From Bacillota bacterium (GTDB lineage Bacteria > Bacillota > Clostridia > Peptostreptococcales > Anaerovoracaceae), in NCBI GenBank assembly GCA_023394035.1, contig JAEXBK010000129.1:1-7380 (forward strand): a stretch of 7,380 bases of DNA. The letters are read 5' to 3'. The position numbers and the translations under genes were made by a program. How positions within the stretch are numbered: position 1 is the first letter of the stretch; the number at the start of each line of letters is the position of its first letter. Positions 1 through 5,354 of the stretch are shown piece after piece. A model generated the notes under the pieces. That model made no database searches and was not told the origin of the DNA. It saw only the letters and a program-made list of their open reading frames with translations.

Positions 1-250
1 CAAGGTCGAACTTATTGATGATGGCGGATTTGATAAAGACAAGGTAGGAAAATACACAATTACATTTAAAGTAACAGATAAAGGTGGAGCAAGCACAATT
101 AAAAAAGCAACCGTTACTGTAATAGAAGATGATAAGACATTACCAAAGACAGGCGACAGTTCTAATCTAGCGTTATATGGTACATTGATGGGATTATCAG
201 GACTACTGCTTATCGCTGTAGGAATTAGAAAGAGAATAAAAGAGAGTTAA
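1..250 (+). CDS. C-terminal end of an LPXTG-anchored surface protein (5' partial)
   Basis: The frame is open from the left edge (first full codon at base 2) to a TAA at 248-250, so only the last 82 residues are visible. The first ~45 residues (VGKYTITFKVTDKGGAS, then TVTV) look like the last strands of a bacterial Ig-like/DUF5011-type repeat common in cell-wall proteins. Then come the sorting motif LPKTG (140-154), a short polar stretch, a hydrophobic segment of about 20 residues (LALYGTLMGLSGLLLIAVGI) and a basic tail RKRIKES. That order is the classical sortase signal: sortase A is expected to cut between T and G and link the protein to peptidoglycan outside the cell. Codons are more A/T-rich (AAA, TTA, ACA, GGA) than in the housekeeping genes to the right. 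The function of the missing N-terminal part cannot be inferred. Sure of the anchor; moderately sure of the Ig-like repeat. Confidence 0.9.
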   Translation, partial: KVELIDDGGFDKDKVGKYTITFKVTDKGGASTIKKATVTVIEDDKTLPKTGDSSNLALYGTLMGLSGLLLIAVGIRKRIKES

Positions 251-271
251 TATTAACTTCAACTAAAATAT

Positions 272-317
272 ATCGACCTTTGTGATTAGCTGTTGCTGAT
301 TTCAAAGGTCGATTTTT
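272..317 (+). terminator. Intrinsic terminator after the LPKTG gene
   Basis: A perfect 11-bp inverted repeat (ATCGACCTTTG at 272-282, CAAAGGTCGAT at 303-313) encloses a 20-nt loop and runs into TTTTT at 313-317. It lies 21 nt after the stop codon. On the minus strand the same stem is followed by ATATTTTA, so it may also stop ribU transcription, though the U-run there is poorer. Bases 318-419 between it and ribU hold no gene or convincing signal. Confidence 0.85.
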
Positions 318-419
318 CATGGTGGGTGTATTTACAGTTTCTATCGTGTAATTGTATCCATTTCATAGCTCCATTGAATCGGTTCCAATGCGGCATGTCT
401 CTTATATTAATTATGATGA

Positions 420-1070
420 TTATTTCTCGCCCTTAAACAGCACGTGTTTGAGGCGCTTATAAAGGAAGAAGGTTATTACCGATACGACGCTGTATTTGAA
501 GAGGTTGAACGGCAGAACCGCAAAGAGCATCATAGTGAAAAGATCCTTGATCATAGGGTTTATGGCAGTTCCCATACCTATTATACCCTCCATAGGCAGC
601 TTGTACAGCTCCGAATATGCAGGGAATAATATATACATATTGCTTATGCAGCACGCTATGCTTACTATTACAGTACCTGTCAAAAGAGCGATTATAGCAC
701 CTGATCTTCCTTTTTTGAATTTGTAAATTATTGCAGCAGGCACCATGTAGAATACTGCGGCAAGGAAGTTTGCGAACTCACCTACGAATGCCGTCGTTGT
801 ACCTTTGATCAAGAGCTTAAGGATGATCTTTACTGCCGATACGAGTATTCCGCCTAACGGTCCCATCATAAAGGTTGCAAGTACGGACGGCAGATCCGAT
901 AAGTCGAATTTCAGGAATGACGGTGCAAACGGCAGAGGTACCTCTATCATCATAAGCACCATGCTTACCGCTCCGAACATGGCGATTATCACCATATTTC
1001 TCGTCTTGAGTTTCTTGTTTCCGCGAACGCTGTTAATTGTAGCTGCGTCTGCCTGTGACTGTGTGTTCAT
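420..1070 (-). CDS. ribU: ECF transporter riboflavin-specific S component (RibU)
   Basis: Predicted substrate-binding membrane subunit of an energy-coupling factor transporter, importing riboflavin with the shared EcfA/EcfA'/EcfT module, which is not encoded here. It has 216 residues: a polar N-terminus of ~25 residues, then about six hydrophobic segments. Family hallmarks are LPFAPSFLKFDLSDLPSVL (46-64), MMGPLGGILV just after it, and GEFANFL (97-103). The basic end (KRLKHVLFKGEK) is consistent with a cytoplasmic C-terminus. The ATG at 1068-1070 is supported by GGAGG at 1076-1080, 5 nt upstream. The gene is alone in its unit and is preceded by an FMN riboswitch, which independently supports riboflavin/FMN as the substrate class and argues against other S components of similar fold. 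Expression should fall when FMN is plentiful. Confidence 0.93.
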   Translation of the reverse strand: MNTQSQADAATINSVRGNKKLKTRNMVIIAMFGAVSMVLMMIEVPLPFAPSFLKFDLSDLPSVLATFMMGPLGGILVSAVKIILKLLIKGTTTAFVGEFANFLAAVFYMVPAAIIYKFKKGRSGAIIALLTGTVIVSIACCISNMYILFPAYSELYKLPMEGIIGMGTAINPMIKDLFTMMLFAVLPFNLFKYSVVSVITFFLYKRLKHVLFKGEK

Positions 1071-1087
1071 TTTTTCCTCCGTTTTCT

Positions 1088-1114
1088 CGGCTCAGACACA
1101 AATAAAAAGAGCCG
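1088..1114 (-). other. Candidate hairpin between the ribU terminator and RBS
   Basis: In the RNA, CGGCUC (1114-1109) can pair with GAGCCG (1093-1088), 7 nt before the ribU Shine-Dalgarno. Its 5' arm overlaps the 3' arm and tail of the riboswitch terminator (1112-1115), so the two cannot form together. It may be a read-through structure that stabilises the antiterminated state, or may be incidental. There is no U-run after it, so it is not a terminator. Confidence 0.35.
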
Positions 1115-1148
1115 GTCACTGATTTACTGATGGAATCATTGAAACCAG
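1104..1148 (-). terminator. FMN-riboswitch expression-platform terminator of ribU
   Basis: On the minus-strand RNA, CUGG..UCA.UGAUU (1148-1134) pairs with AAUCA.UGACCGG (1124-1112) in a stem of 5+3+4 bp broken by small bulges. It is followed by CUC and UUUUU (1108-1104). It lies between the aptamer and the ribU RBS, where a transcription-terminating expression platform is expected. The loop and stem base carry UCCAUC (1134-1129), which is complementary to GAUGGA (1185-1180) at the 3' edge of the aptamer. That offers a mutually exclusive antiterminator. The stem is imperfect, so this is weaker than the other terminators in the window. Confidence 0.6.
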
Positions 1149-1182
1149 TCCGCCCCTAATACGCGTTCTATCAAAGTCATCC

Positions 1183-1319
1183 ATCTTTTCTCATCCGGAC
1201 TTGCCTGATTCGGTACATATATACCGTCAGAAACACCGTCGGTCCCGGAATTTCACCGGGTCGGCCAAAAGGTTTGTGGACTGTCACCACCGGTCAGGAA
1301 TCTCACCTGCCTCAAAGAT
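1183..1319 (-). ncRNA. FMN riboswitch (RFN element) upstream of ribU
   Basis: Read on the minus strand, the element begins AUCUUUGAGGCAGGUGAG and ends AGUCCGGAUGAGAAAAGAUG. In between are the conserved RFN blocks AUUCCUGACCGGUGGUGA, CAGUCCAC, GACCCGGUGAAAUUCCGGG and CCGACGGU. The terminal AUCUUU/AAAGAU arms form P1, and the other blocks supply the junction-facing arms of the six-helix aptamer. A variable hairpin (GACGGUAUAUAUGUACCG) sits before the last arm. It binds FMN directly. The downstream terminator and neighbouring ribU point to an off-switch: FMN stabilises P1 and frees the terminator. All conserved blocks appear intact. Confidence 0.96.
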
Positions 1320-1346
1320 AGTTGTCATTATGCAATTCTCTGAAAT

Positions 1347-1363
1347 TGCGGTAAAATACCGCA
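1347..1363 (-). other. Perfect 7-bp hairpin at the 5' end of the ribU leader
   Basis: TGCGGTA (1347-1353) and TACCGCA (1357-1363) are exact inverted complements around a 3-nt spacer. With a start site expected near 1362, just below the -10 box, nearly the whole hairpin would form the extreme 5' end of the ribU transcript ahead of the riboswitch. It could be a 5' stability structure or an operator overlapping the start site. Nothing in the sequence decides between these. Confidence 0.4.
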
Positions 1364-1368
1364 CTAAT

Positions 1369-1397
1369 AGAATAACGCTAACCTCTTACAAAGTCAA
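1369..1397 (-). promoter_or_regulatory. Predicted sigma-A-type promoter for the ribU unit
   Basis: On the minus strand TTGACT (1397-1392) is followed after 17 nt by TATTCT (1374-1369). The -35 matches the consensus at five of six positions and the -10 at four. The start site would be near 1362, about 43 nt before the FMN aptamer. It diverges from the tRNA-Lys promoter, whose -35 is 36 bp away. Confidence 0.65.
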
Positions 1398-1433
1398 CAT
1401 CAAAATATACAACAAAAATACTGTAATTTTCGA

Positions 1434-1462
1434 TTGACAACAAAAAGGCAATATGCTAATAT
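1434..1462 (+). promoter_or_regulatory. Predicted strong promoter for tRNA-Lys
   Basis: TTGACA (1434-1439, perfect -35) is separated by 17 nt from TAATAT (1457-1462, four of six matches to TATAAT). The start site is expected around 1469, about 20 nt before the mature tRNA 5' end. A near-consensus promoter of this kind suits a stable RNA gene. Confidence 0.8.
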
Positions 1463-1487
1463 AGTTGAGTACGAAACAGCAAGATAT

Positions 1488-1563
1488 GTGCGATTAGCTC
1501 AGCTGGCAGAGCACCTGACTCTTAATCAGGGTGTCCAGGGTTCGAGCCCCTGATCGCGCACCA
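1488..1563 (+). tRNA. tRNA-Lys (anticodon CTT)
   Basis: A full 76-nt cloverleaf can be drawn. The acceptor stem is GTGCGAT (1488-1494) with ATCGCGC (one T-G wobble). The D stem is GCTC/GAGC with loop AGCTGGCA. The anticodon stem is CCTGA/TCAGG around loop CTCTTAA, with anticodon CTT at 1521-1523. The variable loop is GTGTC, and the T stem CAGGG/CCCTG carries loop TTCGAGC. Discriminator A is at 1560 and an encoded CCA at 1561-1563. The anticodon reads the lysine codon AAG. It is a single-gene unit with its own promoter and terminator. Confidence 0.98.
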
Positions 1564-1566
1564 AAT

Positions 1567-1593
1567 AACCCCGCATCGGAGATGCGGGGTTTT
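1567..1593 (+). terminator. Intrinsic terminator of the tRNA-Lys gene
   Basis: AACCCCGCATC (1567-1577) and GATGCGGGGTT (1581-1591) form an 11-bp stem with a 3-nt loop, the strongest GC stem in the window, ending in TTTT (1590-1593). It starts 4 nt after the CCA. In the opposite direction it lies 17 nt past the zupT-like stop codon and is followed by TTATTT, so it may also stop the leftward operon and shield the tRNA from antisense read-through. Confidence 0.92.
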
Positions 1594-1609
1594 CTTATAT
1601 CCTTATCCA

Positions 1610-2389
1610 TTATCCGAACAGTACATCGAGCAGCATCATGACCGCAAAGCCTGCGGCAAACGAGACGGTTCCTATGTTTGAGTGCTCGCCCTCGGACATT
1701 TCGGGGATCAGCTCCTCTACCACGACATATATCATTGCACCTGCCGCAAAGCTCAGCGCATATGGAAGAAAAGGGATCACTGCACTTGCCGCCGCAATAG
1801 TAATTCCTGCCGCAATCGGTTCAACCGCTCCCGAAAAGGCTCCGTACAGAAAGGTCTTTATTTTGCCCATTCCCGTAGCCTTAAGCGGCATCGAAACGAT
1901 GGCTCCCTCGGGGAAATTCTGTATAGCCATTCCCATCGCAAGTGCCAGTGCTCCGGCCTTTGTAATTCCGGGAGCTCCGTTAAGCAGCCCTGCAAATACG
2001 ACGCCCACTGCCATGCCCTCCGGTATATTGTGAATCGTGACCGCGAGTATTAGCTTTGTTTCTTTTTTGAGACCGCTCTTTGGTCCTTCACTTTTACTGT
2101 CAAGGTGAGTATGAGGAGTCAGCTCGTCTATGAGCAAAAGAAAGCCTATTCCTACAAGAAAGCCAGCCACGGCAGGGAGAAATGCAAGTTTGCCCATACC
2201 TTCGGAATACTCAACCGCCGGGAGCAGCAGGCTCCAAAACGACGCCGAAACCATCACCCCGGCAGCAAAGCCCGTAAGCAATTTCCTGAGCTTCACGCTG
2301 AAGCCGCTTTTCATAAAGAAAACGCATGCCGCTCCGAGCGAAGTTCCTATAAACGGGATAATCAATCCCGAAAAAACATCTTTCCACAT
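1610..2389 (-). CDS. ZIP-family divalent metal transporter (ZupT/GufA-like)
   Basis: Predicted membrane importer of zinc or a related divalent cation such as Fe2+ or Mn2+. The 259 residues form about eight hydrophobic segments. Segment 4 carries HNIPEG (120-125) and segment 5 carries QNFPEG (157-162), the paired metal-site motifs of ZIP proteins. A short variable loop with PHTHLDSK (92-99) sits between segments 3 and 4, and EELIPE (225-230) marks a late acidic motif. QN rather than HN in segment 5 is seen in GufA-type members, so this is closer to GufA than to classical E. coli ZupT, and metal preference cannot be read off. It is the last gene of a four-gene operon: its ATG (2387-2389) is 2 nt after the stop of the 76-residue gene, with only a weak upstream AGAAAT, so translation is probably coupled. 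Confidence 0.9.
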   Translation of the reverse strand: MWKDVFSGLIIPFIGTSLGAACVFFMKSGFSVKLRKLLTGFAAGVMVSASFWSLLLPAVEYSEGMGKLAFLPAVAGFLVGIGFLLLIDELTPHTHLDSKSEGPKSGLKKETKLILAVTIHNIPEGMAVGVVFAGLLNGAPGITKAGALALAMGMAIQNFPEGAIVSMPLKATGMGKIKTFLYGAFSGAVEPIAAGITIAAASAVIPFLPYALSFAAGAMIYVVVEELIPEMSEGEHSNIGTVSFAAGFAVMMLLDVLFG

Positions 2390-2391
2390 AG

Positions 2392-2622
2392 CTATTTCTT
2401 CATAGTTTCCAGAACCTTGATAAGATCAATGTCATTTTGATTAACCCTGATTCCGGTCTTGAATTCCTCTCCGTCGGGATATCGCACCGCAATTGCAATC
2501 TCCATGTTCTCGCAGAAGCCTTTGTTCTTTACGTTCTCCATAAACTGAGGCACGCGAGGATGGTTTTGGTTGAAGGTATGCCATATCCGTCTTAATTTGA
2601 ACAGCGCATTGATGCTAAGCAT
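2392..2622 (-). CDS. Conserved-looking small cytosolic protein, function unknown (76 aa)
   Basis: I do not recognise a named family. The 76 residues have no signal peptide or membrane segment. The N-terminal half (LFKLRRIWHTFNQNHPRVPQFMENV, given in parts: helix-prone LRRIWHTFNQNH then PRVPQFMENV) is basic and likely helical. The second half, MEIAIAVRYPDGEEFKTGIRV (about residues 40-60), reads as two beta strands around a PDGEE turn, followed by a helix DIDLIKVLETMKK. That order suggests a compact helix-strand-strand-helix fold. The start ATG (2620-2622) overlaps the end of the ligase gene by 8 nt, with AAAGGCGG as a plausible RBS inside the ligase. The stop is 2 nt before the metal-transporter start. 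Overlap on one side and near-contact on the other make it a real, translationally coupled gene. It may be an accessory factor of the ligase, but that is inference from position only. Confidence 0.8.
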   Translation of the reverse strand: MLSINALFKLRRIWHTFNQNHPRVPQFMENVKNKGFCENMEIAIAVRYPDGEEFKTGIRVNQNDIDLIKVLETMKK

Positions 2623-4342
2623 TCGAACCGCCTTTCTGTCTTTGCTCCTCTTCGAGTTCGAGCTTTCTGTATGCCACCTTGCCTACTATCGTCTTAGGAA
2701 GCTCTTCTCTGAATTCTATCTCCTTAGGCATTGCGTATTTTGCTATGTTCTTTCTGCAGTATTCAAACAGTGCTTCTCTCGTTTCTTCCGTAGGCTTTAC
2801 TCCCGGAGCGAGCATTACGAACGCCTTCACCGCCTGCATCCTATATTCGTCACTGATACCGATCACGCAGCTCATGTGGACAAGCGGCGACGCATCAAGA
2901 ACATTTTCTATCTGCGCAGGATATATATTATATCCGGAGCTTATGATCATTCGCTTTGCTCTTCCCTTGAAATAAACAAAACCGTCTTCATCCATATAGC
3001 CCAGATCTCCTGTGTAGACCCATGTCATTCCGTCATCATGAGTGCGCAGCGTTTCCTTTGTTTCTTCCGGATTATCCATATATTCCTTCATGACGGTCGG
3101 TCCCGCAAGCAGGATTTCACCCTCTTCATTATAGCTCAAGGTCTCGTCAGTATTAGGCTTTACGATTTTGATAAGCGTATCCGGGAAAGGAATACCTATG
3201 CTTCCTTCCTTTGCGTGAAGAGGTGGAGTAAGACAGCATGCCGTAACCGTTTCCGTCGTGCCGTAGCCCTCTCTGACCTGAACGCTTGCCTTATGGGCTT
3301 CAAGAAACGCATCCAGCTTTTTCTTGAGCTCTATCGAAAGGGAATCCCCGCCTGAGAAAACGCCCTTAAGACAGCTTAAATTTGCACCGTCCATTGAAGT
3401 GACTCTGAGAAGTGCCTCAAAGAGCGTAGGCACACCGGCAATGTAGTTGCATTTGTATTTCTTTATTAGCTTCGCATAGCTCTTCGGAGTGAAGCGCGGA
3501 ACGAGTATGCAGCGACCGCCCTGAGCGAGCATCGTATGTATGCACACACCGAGACCGAATCCGTGAAACAAAGGCATCGCCGCGAGCATCTTGTCGCCCG
3601 GAACAAACATCGGGTTTGCCGCAATTACCTGCTGTGAAAGAGCATTGAAATTTTTGTTTGTCAGAACTATGCCCTTAGTTGTTCCCGTAGTTCCTCCTGA
3701 ATAAAGGATCACAGCCGGATCGTCAGATTCTCTCTTAACGGCGTAGTTATAGAAGCAGTATCTTCCCATGCGCATGAACTGCTTCCATCTGATTACAGGT
3801 GCATCCGACGGTATTTTTTTCTGCGTGAAGCCTTCTACAAGCATGTAGCCCGCACGTACCGATTTTGATAGTTCGTCCTTGACGCTTGCAATTACTATGT
3901 TTGTTATCCCGGTATTCGAGCGTATGCGTTCAAATTTATGATAAAAGAGATCAAGCGTGATCGCGGTTACGCTCTTTGATGCGTTAAGATAATGCTCTAT
4001 TTCCTTCTCTGACGAAAGAGGATGCACCATATTAGCTACCGCACCGACGAGGTTTACGGCATAAAACATAAATATCGCCTGTGGGCAATTCGGCATGGCG
4101 ATAGTGACCCTGTCACCCTCCCTTACGCCTATGGTTCTCAGCGCCTTTGCCGATTTGTTTATCTCGTTTATAAGTCTCTTATATGTCGTAGATACACCCA
4201 TGAAATCAAAAGCTACATAGTTCGGATATTTCTCGGCTATCCTTTCTACGGCTTCATACATAGTGCCGTCGAAATATTCGAGCTCGGCAGGAATTCCGTC
4301 CATATGTGCGAGCCAAGGCCGCTCTATTTTTGATTTATTCAT
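2615..4342 (-). CDS. AMP-forming acyl-CoA synthetase (fatty acid-CoA ligase type)
   Basis: Member of the adenylate-forming ANL superfamily: activates a carboxylic acid with ATP to an acyl-AMP, then normally passes it to CoA. Its 575 residues carry the core motifs in order: the ATP-binding loop YSGGTTGTTKG (214-224), PLFHGFGLG (257-265), GYGTTE (359-364), YTGD (443-446), the hinge and signature FKGRAKRMIISSGYNIYP (458-475), and the C-terminal PKTIVGKV with the catalytic lysine at K555. Length and motif spacing fit full-length acyl-CoA ligases. No carrier-protein or reductase domain is attached. Substrate chain length cannot be told; the overall look is of medium/long-chain fatty acid ligases. 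It follows the E2-like gene with a 2-nt gap, and GGAGG (4356-4360) lies 13 nt upstream inside that gene. It overlaps the next gene by 8 nt. Cytosolic or membrane-peripheral. Confidence 0.93.
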   Translation of the reverse strand: MNKSKIERPWLAHMDGIPAELEYFDGTMYEAVERIAEKYPNYVAFDFMGVSTTYKRLINEINKSAKALRTIGVREGDRVTIAMPNCPQAIFMFYAVNLVGAVANMVHPLSSEKEIEHYLNASKSVTAITLDLFYHKFERIRSNTGITNIVIASVKDELSKSVRAGYMLVEGFTQKKIPSDAPVIRWKQFMRMGRYCFYNYAVKRESDDPAVILYSGGTTGTTKGIVLTNKNFNALSQQVIAANPMFVPGDKMLAAMPLFHGFGLGVCIHTMLAQGGRCILVPRFTPKSYAKLIKKYKCNYIAGVPTLFEALLRVTSMDGANLSCLKGVFSGGDSLSIELKKKLDAFLEAHKASVQVREGYGTTETVTACCLTPPLHAKEGSIGIPFPDTLIKIVKPNTDETLSYNEEGEILLAGPTVMKEYMDNPEETKETLRTHDDGMTWVYTGDLGYMDEDGFVYFKGRAKRMIISSGYNIYPAQIENVLDASPLVHMSCVIGISDEYRMQAVKAFVMLAPGVKPTEETREALFEYCRKNIAKYAMPKEIEFREELPKTIVGKVAYRKLELEEEQRQKGGSNA

Positions 4343-4344
4343 TA

Positions 4345-5220
4345 CTAATATTCAACCTCCGAATCAAGTCTGCCCTCGAGGAGCTCCGGGTTTTCGATGA
4401 GCTTTTTGAGAAGCCTTACGGTCTTTGAATAATAGTATCCGTCGGCAATTCGCTCGTCTATTGTAAGTCCGATTTCCACGGTATCGCGCATCGTCACATT
4501 TCCCGCATCATCATATTCAGGACGCTTTTTCATCTGACCTATCGCAATAAATACCGAATTTGTTCCCCAGTTCGTAAGATGATGATACCCCGATTTGAGG
4601 CCTACCGAACCGAGATTTGACAAAACTATACTCGAATAGTAAGGATCAGTTTCTATCAAAGCCATCGGCACCTTGCCGTACTTGTCCAAAAGTCGCATCA
4701 AATCAAGAAAGAGCTTAGCCATGAATCTCGGCATCTTGGCTATAAGATCCATGCTGTGCGTTGATCCGTCAACGATTTTGTCGCTTTTGAGGTCGCTTAC
4801 CTGCCTGTAGATTTCTTCGTGTATAGAATCAAATGTATCCTCCGGCTTAGTGTGCAGGAATGCAAGAGCTTCTCCGCCGTTATCCGCAAATTCTTTTTTT
4901 ACAACAAAAGACGCGCTGACCTCGTCGCGTTCATACATGATTCTGTTCGCAACGAAGCAGTTCATCTTCGGGCGCAGGTAAAGGGTTTTAAGAGCCGCAA
5001 CGACTATGATCTGAAATATGTTGTATTTGTACGGGTGCCCTTCCTCATTTTTTCTTTTCAGAAAGTCCTGAGCCTTTGAAATATCCACGACCTCCGATAT
5101 AAACGCCTCGTTGTCGCATCTGTTCGGATATATTATCGGGCATATGACATGCATGGAGTCAAGCTCTCTCATAAGTCTGCCGTCACGCCTGTCCCCGAAT
5201 CTTTTTTTGTAGTTTGCCAT
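4345..5220 (-). CDS. Stand-alone 2-oxoacid dehydrogenase E2/CAT-fold acyltransferase-like protein with His-to-Glu active site
   Basis: The 291 residues resemble the catalytic domain of dihydrolipoamide acyltransferases (PF00198) and of chloramphenicol acetyltransferase. The matching parts are SSIVLSNLGSVGLKSGYHHL (about 196-215), the NSVFIAIGQ strand (221-229), and the C-terminal block IGLTIDERIADG (250-261) followed by SKTVRLLKKLIENPELL. There is no lipoyl or subunit-binding domain, so it cannot be an ordinary E2 subunit, and no E1 or E3 gene is nearby. The block that normally reads DHRxxDG reads DERIADG: codon GAG at 4453-4455 puts Glu256 where the general-base His belongs. The D and DG are kept, which points to a changed function rather than decay. 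It is first in an operon with an acyl-CoA ligase, so a role with acyl-CoA or acyl-AMP is a fair inference. RBS AGAGG lies 10 nt before the ATG. Fold assignment is confident; activity is unknown. Confidence 0.8.
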   Translation of the reverse strand: MANYKKRFGDRRDGRLMRELDSMHVICPIIYPNRCDNEAFISEVVDISKAQDFLKRKNEEGHPYKYNIFQIIVVAALKTLYLRPKMNCFVANRIMYERDEVSASFVVKKEFADNGGEALAFLHTKPEDTFDSIHEEIYRQVSDLKSDKIVDGSTHSMDLIAKMPRFMAKLFLDLMRLLDKYGKVPMALIETDPYYSSIVLSNLGSVGLKSGYHHLTNWGTNSVFIAIGQMKKRPEYDDAGNVTMRDTVEIGLTIDERIADGYYYSKTVRLLKKLIENPELLEGRLDSEVEY

Positions 5221-5268
5221 AATTTCTCATCCTCTTTTGAAGTTTATTTGCTTTTAACAATTACGGTC

Positions 5269-5297
5269 ATCATAGCACATCAGCGATATTTTTTCCA
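5269..5297 (-). promoter_or_regulatory. Predicted promoter of the E2-like/ligase/small protein/ZIP operon
   Basis: On the minus strand TGGAAA (5297-5292, four of six matches to TTGACA) is 17 nt from TATGAT (5274-5269, five of six matches to TATAAT). An extended TG sits one base before the -10 (TGCTATGAT). The start site is expected near 5262, giving a leader of about 41 nt. It begins only 5 nt past the pyrI terminator stem's T-run, so this operon is probably transcribed independently of pyrBI. Confidence 0.65.
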
Positions 5298-5301
5298 TAT
5301 G

Positions 5302-5327
5302 AAAACGCCGCGTCTTTAGTCGCGGCG
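5302..5327 (-). terminator. Intrinsic terminator of the pyrB-pyrI operon
   Basis: On the minus strand CGCCGCG (5327-5321) and CGCGGCG (5312-5306) form a 7-bp all-GC stem around an 8-nt loop, followed by TTTT (5305-5302). It lies 27 nt after the pyrI stop codon and just before the next operon's -35 box. Confidence 0.88.
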
Positions 5328-5354
5328 CCCATTCTCATATATGATGTGTTTCTG

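Noticed and set aside
380..400. Imperfect hairpin (CATTG/CAATG arms) 10-40 nt after the ribU stop, considered as its terminator.
   Set aside because: The stem is short, bulged and has no U-run on either strand; the 272-313 hairpin is the better candidate.
1201..1437. Plus-strand open frame of 78 codons across the FMN riboswitch and ribU promoter.
   Set aside because: It is explained by the conserved aptamer on the other strand, has no RBS and no recognisable protein features.
1638..2440. Several plus-strand frames opposite the ZIP transporter and small-protein genes.
   Set aside because: They mirror the minus-strand coding region, have no RBS or family resemblance, and overlap one another.
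2570..3355. Long plus-strand open frame (261 codons) opposite the ligase gene.
   Set aside because: It is antisense to well-conserved ligase motifs, rich in Cys/Arg/Phe/His in a way typical of reverse-frame shadows, and lacks an RBS.
4345..5220. Annotation of the E2-like gene as a pyruvate or 2-oxoglutarate dehydrogenase subunit.
   Set aside because: There is no lipoyl domain, no peripheral-subunit-binding domain, no E1/E3 neighbours, and the catalytic His is absent.
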